Shown here: positions 35,020 to 46,117 of the stretch, in pieces | Layout: every line of letters starts with the position of its first letter | Numbering within the stretch: position 1 is the first letter of the stretch | From: Choanephora cucurbitarum | Lineage: Eukaryota > Mucoromycota > Mucoromycetes > Mucorales > Choanephoraceae | Length of the DNA: 64,000 nt | Reading direction: 5' to 3' | Assembly (NCBI GenBank): GCA_025331435.1 | Contig: JAIWNI010000010.1 | Location: 62,001-126,000 of the forward strand | Notes under the pieces: generated by a model | The model's database searches: none | What the model saw: only the letters and a program-made list of their open reading frames with translations | What the model was told of the DNA's origin: nothing | Program-made: the position numbers and the translations under genes

Positions 35020-35110
35020 ACACAATAGTGTGTATTGAATAAAGAAAATCATTCTCTTTTTTATATAAATATCTGCACGCAATTGAAATAATTAAGATAG
35101 GGAGAGTGTT

Positions 35111-35504
35111 CTATGTTTGCTCTTCTGCAGTGCCTTTATCTTGATTCATTTCCTTTAATGAGCGTTCCATACTATCTAAACGTTGATAAACTTCGTCCAC
35201 TAAGCATAGTATAAAGTCAGTATAGCTTTTATTTTCTTTGTATGTCCTTCAAGTATTTTACCTTTCTCATTTATACTACCAGAAACTTCATCTACTCGAG
35301 ATTGCTATAGGTGCAAAATTTAGTCACGTAAACAAAGTATTCATCACAACGATGTTACCAATTTACTGGCTGCCTCAATCAACTAGTCATCTCAGAGGAG
35401 TTAGTAAACTCTGACTTTATTCTTTTAAATTTTCTTTTTATTACATAAACCGCAAATGCTTCTGAGGCCTTAAAAGGATCGTATTTCACTTCTTCTGTTG
35501 TCAT
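35111..35504 (-). CDS. Small coiled-coil protein resembling heat shock factor binding protein 1
   Basis: Four tiny exons join in frame to 69 residues: MTTEEVKYDPFKASEAFA, LIEAASKL, QSRVDEVSGSINEK and VDEVYQRLDSMERSLKEM, then a polar tail. The middle is one continuous amphipathic heptad helix. Size, position of the helix and the pattern LQ-RVDEV-GSIN-KVDEV-QRLD-ME resemble HSBP1, which trimerises and restrains heat shock factor in animals. The joins rely on my splice choices (exon edges near 35450, 35387, 35366, 35305, 35262, 35200). Without a database search the family is tentative, but coding potential across exact splice phases is good. Confidence 0.6.
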
Positions 35505-35833
35505 ATTTCTGTAAAAGAAAAAGGAAGAGAAATAGAGAGGGGAAATGAGAAGGGGCAGTTTTGTGACACAAACATATTCATTGTCAGCGCTTTATAGATA
35601 AAGCTTTTTGGATTCTGGCTTCATTCAAATGGGCAGAAAGGGGTAACTGAAATGGTTGTTGCAAATTGAAAATCATGCATGAACAGTCCCATTACGCCAA
35701 TCATGTCATTAGTGTTTTCGTACGCTAAGCAATGTCAAAATTTCTTTTTTAATGCAAACGTAAAAAAAACAATTGAAAAGAAAGTTTTCTCGGCGTTTCA
35801 ATACCGATCTTCTTTCTTTCTTTCTTCTTAACT
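35505..35833. other. Divergent intergenic region
   Basis: 329 bp between the HSBP1-like gene (minus) and the otubain gene (plus); must hold both promoters. No other feature seen. Confidence 0.5.
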
Positions 35834-36914
35834 ATGTCAAGTGAGCGAGAAGAACCTTTGCTTACAGATGAGCAAATTTTAGAATTCGAACAGCAGATAA
35901 AAGACGAAGAGGCTCAAAAAGTAAGTCTTATATGCTTCATTAGGCCCATATAATAATGCATAAATACCAAAAGATTCCTCTTGTCTGTCAAGAAGAACCT
36001 ATTTCAAAATTAGTAGATGAATTCAAGGAAAATGAACCTTTTTTACGAAAAATTCAGGTAAGGCAAAGCAACACTCATCATGCTTCATTCGACCAACTAA
36101 GAAAGGGCATCAGAACCTTAGCCATACCCATGATAAAATTAGAAAATGTCGAGGCGATGGTAATAAACGCGTTCATTTATTTTTCTTTTTCAGTTGCTTA
36201 TTCTATCTAAATAGGAAACTGCTTTTTTAGAGGTAAAGCAATAGGCAGAGACTTAGAGATTCATTGAGAATTCATATCTTTATTTCAATGGCAGCTTTTG
36301 CTTTTGCTTGGTATGAAAGTGCTCTTTCTCAGAACCAAGCAACTTATCAAGCCAATCTCACCAAGTTAAAAGAGACAGAAGAGCTATTGATATCTAGTGG
36401 ATTTCAAAAGTTAGCTTTTGAAGACTTTCATGAAGTAGCTCTTCAACAGTTTAAACAGTTGGATCGAAATGACCCTGATATGCTCTTGGTTCAGTTTCAA
36501 TCAGATGAAATCAGCAATGCCATTGTAATGCATTTCCGATTTATTGCCTCTGCCTATCTCAAACTACATGCTGCTGAATACGAGCCATTTTTGATTGATG
36601 AGATGATATCAATTGACGAATTTTGTTCTATGCATGTTGAAGCTTTTGGAAGGGAATCAGATCATCTACAGATTATTGCTCTTAGTAAAGCTTTACAGGT
36701 CCCCATTCATGTCGTCTATCTAGATGGTGGTTTAGATGATCAGGCTGCTATCCATGAATTTTGGCCAACTGAACAAGATGAACAAGAGAAAGTGAAAAAG
36801 CCTATTAAGCTTATCTATAGACCAGGTATGAAGAATCTTTGAAAGAAACCCACTTCTTTTTATTCAACATGTATTTTAGGTCATTATGATATCTTGTATA
36901 GTCAACAAAAGTAA
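35834..36914 (+). CDS. OTUB1: Otubain (OTUB1-type deubiquitinase)
   Basis: Cysteine protease of peptidase family C65 that removes Lys48-linked ubiquitin. Exon 1 is acidic (MSSEREEPLLTDEQIL); exon 2 IPLVCQEEPISKLVDEFKEN matches the family N-terminus. Reading through exons gives KCRGDGNCFFRAFAFAWYES, the catalytic D-G-N-C block. The middle exon is typical: FEDFHEVALQQFKQL, ISNAIVMHFRFIASAYLKLH, DEFCSMHVEAFGRESDHLQI and ALSKALQVPIHVVYLDGG. The last exon GHYDILYSQQK carries the catalytic His. About 275 residues, normal length. The Cys codon is on an 18-nt microexon (36215-36232). The end is 40 bp from the stop of the convergent coiled-coil gene. Confidence 0.9.
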
Positions 36915-36954
36915 AAAAAAAAAAAGAAAAAAATAAATAAAAAGAGTAAAGGCT

Positions 36955-39236
36955 TCAAGATTCAAACAATAGCTTTTCAATCCAATAAAACACAATCTGC
37001 ATCACTTTACTGCTTGTATGTTCAGAAGTTGCTTGTAATGCTTGTTCAATACCTGCCTGTGGTACATTCCCATCCAACAGGAAAGTAGAGGTGACAATAC
37101 CAAAGAAATAAACAAACAGAGTATACATGGCAAATGTCACTGTGTTGTTAATCACTTTATCTTCCTTTTTGGTCATTATCTTGGTGGTGTGTTCTCTTGG
37201 GTGAATCATGACATGCGCTGTAGTTTGTGTCTAATAAAGTGTTGAGTGAAATAAAAGGAAATAGGGTGAAGCTTTAGGTATTACCTCATGTAAGTCTTGT
37301 ACTGTTCTCTTCTTCTTGTTGAGATGGCGATGTTGACGCATACGTAAGGGAGTCCAGAGGTCATGAATAGGAGGTTGAGGTATGCTTAGATCAATAGATA
37401 CGGGTATGGTAGGCAAACTTTCTTCCATGTTGACTATAGTAGAAGCAGCAGCAGTTGTTGATGTTGTAGAAAAGAGATCAGCTGGATGAGTCTTGCGCTT
37501 TAGTTCTGCTAGTTCATTCACAAGTAATCTGTTCTCTGAATCCAAAGCCTTTCTCAGATAATCAAGTTCACTCTTGACACGATCCAGATCTCTTTTGGTC
37601 TCTGTTGCTCTGTGCTTGTAATAATCCTTTTCATCTTGCACAGATTTTATTCGGATATCCTAACCAGAAGAAGTTAAATCTCTCTCTTCTCTAACAGCCT
37701 CATGTTTCCTTCCAATACTCACTTTAGGTATTAATTCGTTCTCCAATGTCTACATGTAGGTGAGATGCATAAGAAAGAAGCGAATAAAAAAAGTAGAATT
37801 ATGCCATAAAAATTACCTTAATTGGATCCTCCAGTTTTTCTCTATCGCTCAGTATAGAAGAAGATGAAGAAGATAGCTCATGATGGTTGTTCTGATGATA
37901 GAGTGCTTCATCTAAATCTGTCTTGAGTGTGTCAATGATTTCCTTTAGTTTCTCATTTTCTGATTTTTGTTCAGCCAGCTGCTGATGTGTTTGGGCAGAT
38001 GTTTCCAGTTCATGTTCCAGTGTATTCTGAAGTTCAACTAGGCGCTTTCTCTCTTCATTTAACCCTTTGACTTCAGAATGAAAACTATCTAACAATGCTT
38101 CAGTCTTTTCAAGGTCCGATTCTTTCTGCTTTAACAGCTCTTGTAGTTTCTGAGTTTCCTCTAAAAAAAGTGAAAGACAATGAATAGTCAATGCTATATG
38201 TTTATCGATTTATCTGACTTACCACACTTTTCATCAAACAAAGCTTTGATTGAAAGATAGACTTGTTTCTGGTTTGTCTCTGAGCGTTGTACAGTTGAGA
38301 TATGTGTCTCTAACTGAAAATAGAAATATTAGTTGGTGTACAGTTGATTCGAACAACATACAACTTTACAGCACTGATTTGCTCTAAGCTATTCTTTTCT
38401 TTGCCTTTGTATTCCTGAATCTCTTTTCTTTGCCGAATGACCTCTAGATTCATATCATCTACTTTGTTTTGCAATTCGATGATACGGTCTTCATTATCAC
38501 GTGCCATATAGGCCAAACTCTGTTCTGAATGCTTTAATCGCTGAGTCAGCCTGAGAGATCGACGATAGTATCTAGCTACTTCTTTTTGGTTTGAATACTG
38601 TTTGAAGCCATTAGTTAGGTGCATAATAGGCAAAGTGCCATACTTTACGTCCTCTTCCTCCACTGCTTCCTCCTCTTCTTCTTCTTTTAATTCGTGTGTA
38701 GGCGATGTGGTCTAACAATAGAAGAGATAAAGAAAATGAGATACAAGGGCAGATAGGAAAAGTTTAAGGCTTTACAGTAAGTTCGTCAGTAATAAATTCT
38801 GTAGGCTCTTCCAACATTTTCTCCTGTACAGAGGAAGCAACAACAGAAGGCCTTCTTTTCCATTGCATTGTTTTCTTCAGGATAGAAGCACTTCTGGTTC
38901 GAGTAGGCTGTTGCTTTAGAGAAGGTGGACACACAATCTTTAGAAGGTTAAGAATGTCATCCACTGTCATTTCTAGGTCGGGATTACTGGTGGTGTATGG
39001 CAAAATAGCCTTCTTCTGAATCTCGGTCAGCAAAGTGACCTGTTCAGATACTTCATATTTATCTATCAAATCCAATAAATCTTTGGTAAATATAAGACCT
39101 CGTTGATCGTGTTGTTCGACTAGTTTTTCCAGTTGAACTCTTAAAACTGTAAAAGGAATGGGTCGGTTTTCCTAAAGAATGGTGGGGATCAGTTCGAGAT
39201 GGAGCGAAAGAGATAAAGATATATTACTTTCTCCAT
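36955..39236 (-). CDS. Tail-anchored long coiled-coil protein
   Basis: About 600 residues over seven or eight exons. It starts MEK, then ENRPIPFTVLRVQLEKLVEQ and GLIFTKDLLDLIDKYEVSEQ, a small helical N-terminal domain. Three coiled-coil blocks follow (for example RYYRRSLRLTQRLKHSEQSL; LQELLKQKESDLEKTEALLD; RDLDRVKSELDYLRKALDSE). A Pro/Leu linker (SIPQPPIHDLWTPLRMRQHR) leads to a final hydrophobic helix (VTFAMYTLFVYFFGIVTSTF) and about 35 residues with GIEQALQATSEHTS at the very end. This is the layout of a protein attached to a membrane by its C-terminus with a long cytosolic rod, such as fungal Kms1/Kms2-type LINC components or golgins. Which one is not decided. Internal splice edges are approximate. 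Confidence 0.65.
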
Positions 39237-40431
39237 TATTATGATGTTATTAATTAGCTTAGTATGTATGTTATATAAAGAGTTTTTTTTTAAAAAAAAG
39301 AGAAAGAAAAGAGAGAGAAAAAGAGTCTTTTTGTTGTCGTTGTTGTTGCTGTTGTGTTTCTCTCTCTTTTTCTTCTTTTCTTTTTTAGACAAAAAAGGAA
39401 AGGAGAGGCAAGTGAAGGATAAAAAGGAAGTTGATGATATAGGATTCAAGCTTTTTGGAAACGAGAATGAAGAAATTGATTAACCGACAATGCTTGACGT
39501 AAAAAAAAAAAGCAGGCAATGCTTTTCCCTTTTTTATGCTCTGAAGACAATAGGGATTCGTTTTCAGTAAAGATGAGTTTGAAATCAATAGTTACATGAG
39601 CATTGTACGACTCTGAAAACTCTATAGCACTACATAACCTGTTCGTTAAGTTTTGGTGTAGTCTATGCCTCTTTCTTGTCAAGTAGCACTATACATGAGA
39701 TAAAATAATATCTAAAGCCTCTTTTTTTTTAAAAAAAAAGGACAACGTCTTTCTTTTTGTCTTGATACTAATCAGCTGGTTGAACGTGTATCTAAAGCAG
39801 AAGAAGCAGAATGCCGTTTTGTTTGAAAAGCGCTTGCAAGCGAGATGCACTACTTAATTACTTAGTAGCATCCTCAAGCAAGTCTTTGAAGAAAAATCGG
39901 CGATGCAAAGGCTGCATTGCAAAAACTCTTTTCTGAGGACAAAACAGTTTGGAGCATGTGTGTCATCAGTGAATCTCAACTCAACAGATCAAACAGATGA
40001 TAATTGAAGAACATAAAAGAGACGGATTTACTTTCTGATTCTCCTTTGAAAATCTCAAAATTCTTTATAGCTCAATTTGAGACTATAAGCATCAGATTGA
40101 GAGTACATCTCTATTGATCACAAATTGTGTCTAGTAAGCAGTACGCATTTTTCATTATCAAGATAGAGTATGTGAATACAAGATAAGAGGCTGCAAGTAA
40201 ATACAGCTAAACAACAATTAGCCAAATAGCACAAAAAAACTCAGTTTACAATGTCAATAGCCAAGGCTCACTCTTTTGACTTTATGCAATAAACATACTC
40301 TGTATTAGGCAAGCCACACTACTCTTTGATGTGACGTCTTTTATTATTAACGAAAAGTGATTCTTACGCTTTTGTTCTTCTATTTTTTTTTCTTTTCTTC
40401 TCCTTCAACCACTACGTTTTCTCTTCTCGCC
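39237..40431. other. Divergent intergenic region
   Basis: 1.2 kb between the coiled-coil gene (minus) and EFG1 (plus). Strongly A/T-rich; a TATATAA near 39271-39278 lies about 40 bp upstream of the minus-strand ATG. The open frames here are runs of Ser/Phe/Lys from T- and A-tracts, not genes. Confidence 0.55.
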
Positions 40432-41230
40432 ATGAAGACCACACAACAGTACAACAAGAACAACAAGAATAACAAAAAGAAAGGAGACGATGACTTAAAC
40501 AGTGCTGGCAAAATTAAGAAGAAGGTGCGCGATATTAAGCGTATGTTGAACAAGGTAAGTAGACTTTCGAAGCACTCGGTCTCTTTATATTAATCTCTCT
40601 TAGTAGTCTGACAAGCTACCTGCTCAAGCTACCACAGAAGCAAAGAGAAAGCTACGAGCACTCGAATTTGAATTAGGTGAAAAGACGATTGATGAACAAG
40701 AACGTACAAAAGCAGCCAAATACCATAAAATCAAGCATTTCGGTAAGTAGTCAAACGAATTCGAGCCCCAAGTCTCTCATTGACATTATGGTCTCTCTAT
40801 AGAGCGCAAGAAGGTGATGAGAAAGTTAAAACAAGCCAAGAGAGCATTACAGGAAAATTCAGATGAAACAAAGACAGCCGAACTTCAATCCAAGGTGGAT
40901 GATGCAGAGATCAAATTGCTTTACACCACTCATTTCCCTAAATCATTGCATTATGTATCGCTTTTCCCAAACTCCAATGAACAAGATCCTACCAGTAGTG
41001 CTAGAAGAGAAAAGATGTTGAATCAAATTAGAAAAGCTCTGCTGGATGGGGACAAAGACTTGTCATTGTTACAAAAGCGTTATCGAGATGAATACAAAGA
41101 GAAGTTGATTAAGCGAGGCACAATTGCACCTGTTGCACCTGTGGATGAAGAAATGACAGAATCTAAGCCAGAAAAGAATACCAGTGACAGTAGCGATGAA
41201 GAAAAAGATGACTTTTTTGAAAAGGCTTAA
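40432..41230 (+). CDS. EFG1: rRNA-processing protein EFG1
   Basis: EFG1 is a nucleolar factor of small-subunit rRNA maturation. The core matches the family: KIKKKVRDIKRMLNK, SDKLPAQATTEAKRKLRALE, ERTKAAKYHKIKHFERKKVM and RKLKQAKRAL. Three exons with clean borders (introns about 40555-40609 and 40743-40801). The N-terminus is Asn/Lys-rich (YNKNNKNNKKKGDDD) and the C-terminus acidic with Ser (DSSDEEKDDFFEKA). About 230 residues. Lys-rich composition fits nucleolar location. Confidence 0.88.
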
Positions 41231-41364
41231 GTCCACCTTTTTTTTCTTCTTTTAATGTGTAAATAATAAAAAAAAATTGGACGGACTATCTACAGTTTCT
41301 CTGTTGAAGAAAGCAGCAAATGAAAAAGAAAAAATTGGTATTCACAAATGTAAGGGAGAGTCAA

Positions 41365-42559
41365 TCATAGTATAGATTCAGGCTGATTGTTGGTATCTTG
41401 TTGGGCTGAGTGATAAGGTGGTGGTCTACTAGAATGCATGTTTCGTGGAACACCTTCCATGTCAATCAGGGTAGCTTCGTTTTGTGGTGTTTCTGAGGCA
41501 GTACCCATGGCCAATAGAATAGTGTCTCTTTCTGTGCCATAAGCAGGTGGTGGTAATAGAGTACCTTGAACAGGCGCTAATCCCCATTTCTTTACATTGG
41601 CCTCAACAAACACAAATCCCATTTGTCCTAGATTGACATGAATCTGACATGGACCATTGGCACCAATGGTAGGAAACAAATTCCATCGCATGCCTGTATA
41701 TGCTTCTTCTATTTTTCTACCATTACGAGTGAAAAAGATAGATCCAGTTCGATACCTATAACCAACACCAATGACATCACCATGTTTATAAGGTAAGCCA
41801 TAAGGCTTCTTGTTGAATGGAGAACTGAATGATTTGTTGCCATCGTTTGAGAAATAACCAATAGAATACCGGTTCCAACCTTTTTTTTTTTTAATATTCA
41901 ATAAACAGGTTATCTCAGCTCTTTCTTTCTTACCTGGTAATCTCCAACTAGGATAAGGCTTTGTTGCAACACCAACTGAGACAATTGTACTTTCAGGTTT
42001 ATCGAACATTTTAGCCTAATCGGTACGAATGAGCTATCAATTTTCCTTTCAAAAAAAAAGAATCGCTTTTACCTCCCAATAATAAACTTCTTGGTTCTGA
42101 GGTAAAGGTAGATTTGTCTGAACACAATTCTCACCCTCCATGAACTGGACTTCAGTTCTTCCTGCTACAAACACATTTGCTTCTGGCTCCCATTCAAACT
42201 CGAAGGCTGAAACACCTTTCTCTTGAATCGACTGGTATTGTGGTGGTGTTATATCAGTGGGGATACTGTTGGGTGGATGGTGTTCCTGCCAGGCTATAAG
42301 AAATGGTTCTTATTTAGTAATGATCATGTTAATTAGAATGAATAGCTTTACTTTTAGCACTTTCGTAACTCAGACGAGCATCTTCAGACAGCGTAGCAAT
42401 ATCTTCTTCCGAATCTGAGCATATGTTATCAAAATCTCCATTTAAAGAGAGAGGTAATTCAATAGGTGACCTTGTGAAAAACAGAAGAATAATCACAACA
42501 ATAAAGAATACGACAATTCCGGTTATAAAAATCCAGGTATAAACTGGTTGATTCTGCAT
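41365..42559 (-). CDS. SSH4: SSH4/EAR1-type SPRY-domain adaptor of Rsp5
   Basis: Membrane adaptor that brings the Rsp5 ubiquitin ligase to vacuolar/endosomal cargo. The N-terminal exon has one transmembrane helix (WIFITGIVVFFIVVIILLFF) and an acidic tail. The following exon (FEFEWEPEANVFVAGRTEVQ) and MFDKPESTIVSVGVATKPYP, then WNRYSIGYFSNDGNKSF, HGDVIGVGYRYRTGSIFFTR and IHVNLGQMGFVFVEANVKKW form the SPRY domain. The C-terminus carries PPPAYGTERD and a second PPPYH motif, both PY ligands for Rsp5 WW domains. Introns near 41878-41935 and 42016-42075 interrupt it. About 395 residues, within the normal range. Confidence 0.88.
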
Positions 42560-43071
42560 TTTCTATTGCTTTTTTCCAGTCTGTTATTGTTGTTGTTGTT
42601 GTTTTCTTAGAAAGAGAAGAGGAAAGAGGATTTTCTTGTTACCTTCAAGGGATTTTTTTTTTAGAAAAATAAATAAAAAAAAAAGTGAAGAAAAAGTAAT
42701 ATGATACGTCAGGATTGTTATTTTCAACTCGCTTTATAAATTATTTCAATTTCAGATCAAGCCCTCTATGTCTACATTTTAGACCAATCATATTCATCTT
42801 TTAGTAGGACAAAGACAAGCATCTTGTGAATACATATCATTCTCTTTGTTTCATTTCAAGCTGTGTTGTATGCTTTACATATTTACTGTTTCTTGATTTA
42901 AAGTTACTATGCTTAAGTAAAGCAAGGCAATGTCATTATACGATAAATTTGCTATATGACGTTTGTTTCATTGATAAAAAGAAAATTTACATTAAATTTA
43001 ATAAAAAAAAAGAACAATAAAGACTGACAGTGCTGACAAACAAACATTTTTAGAAACAAATTAAAACTAAA
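42560..43071. other. Intergenic region
   Basis: About 510 bp between the SSH4 gene start and the end of the ATPase gene, both minus strand. A (GTT)n run near 42588-42606 and A/T-rich DNA; no gene seen. Confidence 0.5.
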
Positions 43072-46000
43072 TTATTCCATTGATATATAAGGACTGAATT
43101 GATGAGGCTTGATGGGTTTGAGGTATCTTCGCTTCAGCAGTTTGTGTATTTCTCCATAAGCAATAGTAAGCACCAAGAAAGCAATAACGACAGCCCATTC
43201 CCAGCTGATAGGAAGCATATAGAACCCCTTTTGAGATACATCAGGCACATAGAAGAATATGACAAGACACACAATATCAAACAGAAGGGTATAGAAAACT
43301 GCTTTTGTCTTCAGAGTCCTCTTCATGCCTTCCATATTAAATTCAGATTCTCGGTACGATCGACAGTGAAGCATGACAATAATACTTGCTAAGGAGAGAT
43401 AGGCCAAGAACATGCCGCGGCCTCTAAAAAGAGACTCACAAGTTTCATAATCAAAGTAGCTGTCACAGTTACTACCTTCAATACCATGATGGCCTCGAGT
43501 GTACAGAGGAATGATGTAGCTAATGATACTGAAGAAGGCCAAACAAAGGAAATAGGCAAGCAAATCCAAGATGATCTCTCGATTGAACAAACTTTCTGTA
43601 GGTGATCGAGGTGGTTCTTTCATGATGGTTTTGGACGGAGGCAGTACAGACAGAACACCTGCAGGAGGAGTAACAACAACGAAAACAAATAAAATTTGAA
43701 TCGCGGAGATGGGCAGAACACTTCGGTTTTCAGTATCTCTAAGCGCAAGTGAAACCATCAGGACAAACCAAAGACTGAGAACAGAAATCCAATAATAGAG
43801 CAAGAAACGCTGAATGTTTTGATAGATTCTTCTTCCTTCAGCTATAGCCCTAATGATGGTAGCAAAGTTGTCATCGGTAAGAATAATATCAGAGGCTTGT
43901 TTGGCTACATCACTTCCATTCTTTCCCATGGCTATGCCTACATTTGCTTTCCGAAGAGAAGGTGAGTCGTTGACGCCATCTCCTGTCATAGCAGCAATAT
44001 AACTACGGCGCTTAGATGCCTCAATCATCTTGACTTTCGTCTCAGGCGAACAACGAGCAACAACGAAAGGAAGGTGAGCAAGACTGTCTGTTTGTTCATC
44101 TGTCAATGCGTCAAACTGCGGTCCGGTCATGACAAGCTCTTGAAGAACTTCAGGCGGCATTGTATCGTTCAATATATTCAACTCTTTTGCTATTGCCGTA
44201 GCAGTAATGACATGATCACCAGTCAACATGTGAACAGAGATACCTGCTTGATGAGCTTCTTTTACAGCCTGCCGAGATTCAGGTCGAGGGGGGTCATAGA
44301 TGCCTGTGAGTCCAAGAAAGATCAAGTCCTTTTCAATAATATCACGATCCGTAGACTGATCATAACTTTTACCCTGCTCTTTTCGATAAGCTAAAGCAAT
44401 TACACGAAGCCCTTTGGCTGCTAGACTATCCACGTGAGCCATGACTTCATCTTGCCATTTTTGCGATTCAGAACCTTGGCAGAGAGGTAGAATCTTTTCT
44501 GTAGCTCCTTTCGTAAACACGGCAGTATAATCAAGGGGACGATTGTACCATACAGTTGACATTTTTTTGATGGTCGAATTGAACTGATATTCCTGGACCA
44601 ACTCCCAGCCATCATTCTCTTGTAGCTGTGGTTTTCCTTTATCAAATTTGTGAGCAAACACTTGGAGCGCAACCTCAGTAGGAGCTCCACTAGGGATCCA
44701 GTCATCAGATTCAGTATTGTCTTTCTCTTGAGTAGGCATTTCAATTACTACATTGCTATGACGAGTTGAGGTCTTTGTCAGGGATTTATGAACTTTAAGC
44801 TCATTGTCTTCATGTTCGCGACGTCGAATGCTTGACATGTTACAAAGTGCAGCACATTCTACCAATCGAGTGATACTTTCGTTTGTATGTAGTTGCTTCT
44901 TTTCTACTAATTCGATGCCCTTGGTTGTAAGTGGGTTGTCATCTAGCTTGTCAAATGTGCGATAGGTTTCACCTTGAGGTGCTAGTCCATGGGGAGTAAC
45001 ATAGAAGTAGCCTTCTTGAGGAGTCCAAAAGCGAACAACAACCATCTTGGCCATAGTAAGTGTACCTGTCTTGTCCGAAAAGATATGTGTCAAGGAACCC
45101 AGTGTCTCGAGTACTTTAAGCTTTCGAACAATAGCTTGATGTCGAGTCATCTCCTTGCCTCCGATAACAAGCGTCAAAGTCAAGACAGTAGTAAGACCAG
45201 CAGGTAAGACAGACAAAGCAGCACTAATAGCGTACATGACAACACCGTAGTCAAGTTGGAATTTGACAGATGCAAAGACAACAATGATAGAAACAACGCC
45301 GACAGCAAGTAAAAACACATACATTCTGTGCAAACCTTTTTGAATCTGTGTACGATCTCCATCATCAGTATCGTTTAACTTCTCAGCTACTTTGCCTATT
45401 TCTGTTTTCATGCCAGTAGATGTCACAATTGCTTGACCACGGCCTTTACTAACGAAAGTAGAACTGTACACCATATTTTTACGATCACCCAAAGGTTCAT
45501 CTGTATGTTGACTTAATAACAGGTAAAAGAAAACAGCTTTTTTTTTACTTACTTTCATTATTTAACACAGTTAGTTCCTTTTGAACAGGTACAGATTCAC
45601 CTGTCAACAAAGCTTCATCAACTTCTAGATTAGATAAATATACAAGTCGTGCATCGGCAGCCACAGAGTCTCCCTCTTTGATTACTAATATATCACCAGG
45701 TACAAGATTACTACTAGCAATGGTTTGCAGAACACCATTTCGAATAACCTCAGCAGTGGGCGTACTAAGTTCCTTGAGAGCAGCTAATGTTTGTTCTGCA
45801 GCATACTCTTGATGAAAAGTCAAATAAAAGTTGATAAGAGCAATTGCAATCAAAACAGGGCCAGTAATATAATCCTTCAAACCAAGTGAGACAGCACCCA
45901 AGGCAATGAAGATCCAATTCATGATATCCAAAAACTGACGTAACAATACTCGTATCCATGTAGCTCCTTGGTTCGATTCAAGTTCATTGAATCCATACAC

Positions 46001-46117
46001 TTGTTGTCTTTGAGCAGCTTCTATTTCAGTCAGACCATCATTGAGTGATGTATTGAGCTGTTTGGATACTTCTTCTATTGATTTCGTATGCCATCCCGTT
46101 ATTGTCGTTGCGTCCAT
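43072..46117 (-). CDS. P-type cation-transporting ATPase (type IID, ENA-like)
   Basis: P-type ATPase of about 997 residues in two exons: 46117-45553 and 45500-43072, with a 52-nt intron. N-terminal segment GWHTKSIEEVSKQLNTSLND is the cation ATPase N-domain; LTGESVPVQKE is the actuator-domain motif; SDKTGTLTMAKMVVVRFW carries the phosphorylated Asp; MTGDGVNDSPSLRKANVGIA is the hinge. Transmembrane helix 4 has LSVLPAGLTTVLTLTL; further helices run near the C-terminus (YWISVLSLWFVLMVSLALRD, FFSIISYIIPLYTR). The SPSLRKANVGIAMGKNGSDV hinge and FW-PQEG-F region resemble fungal ENA (Na+/K+ efflux) pumps, but TM4 differs (P-A-G in place of P-S-S or P-E-G), so Ca2+ or other cations are possible. The protein sits in the plasma or an internal membrane. 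Confidence 0.87.
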
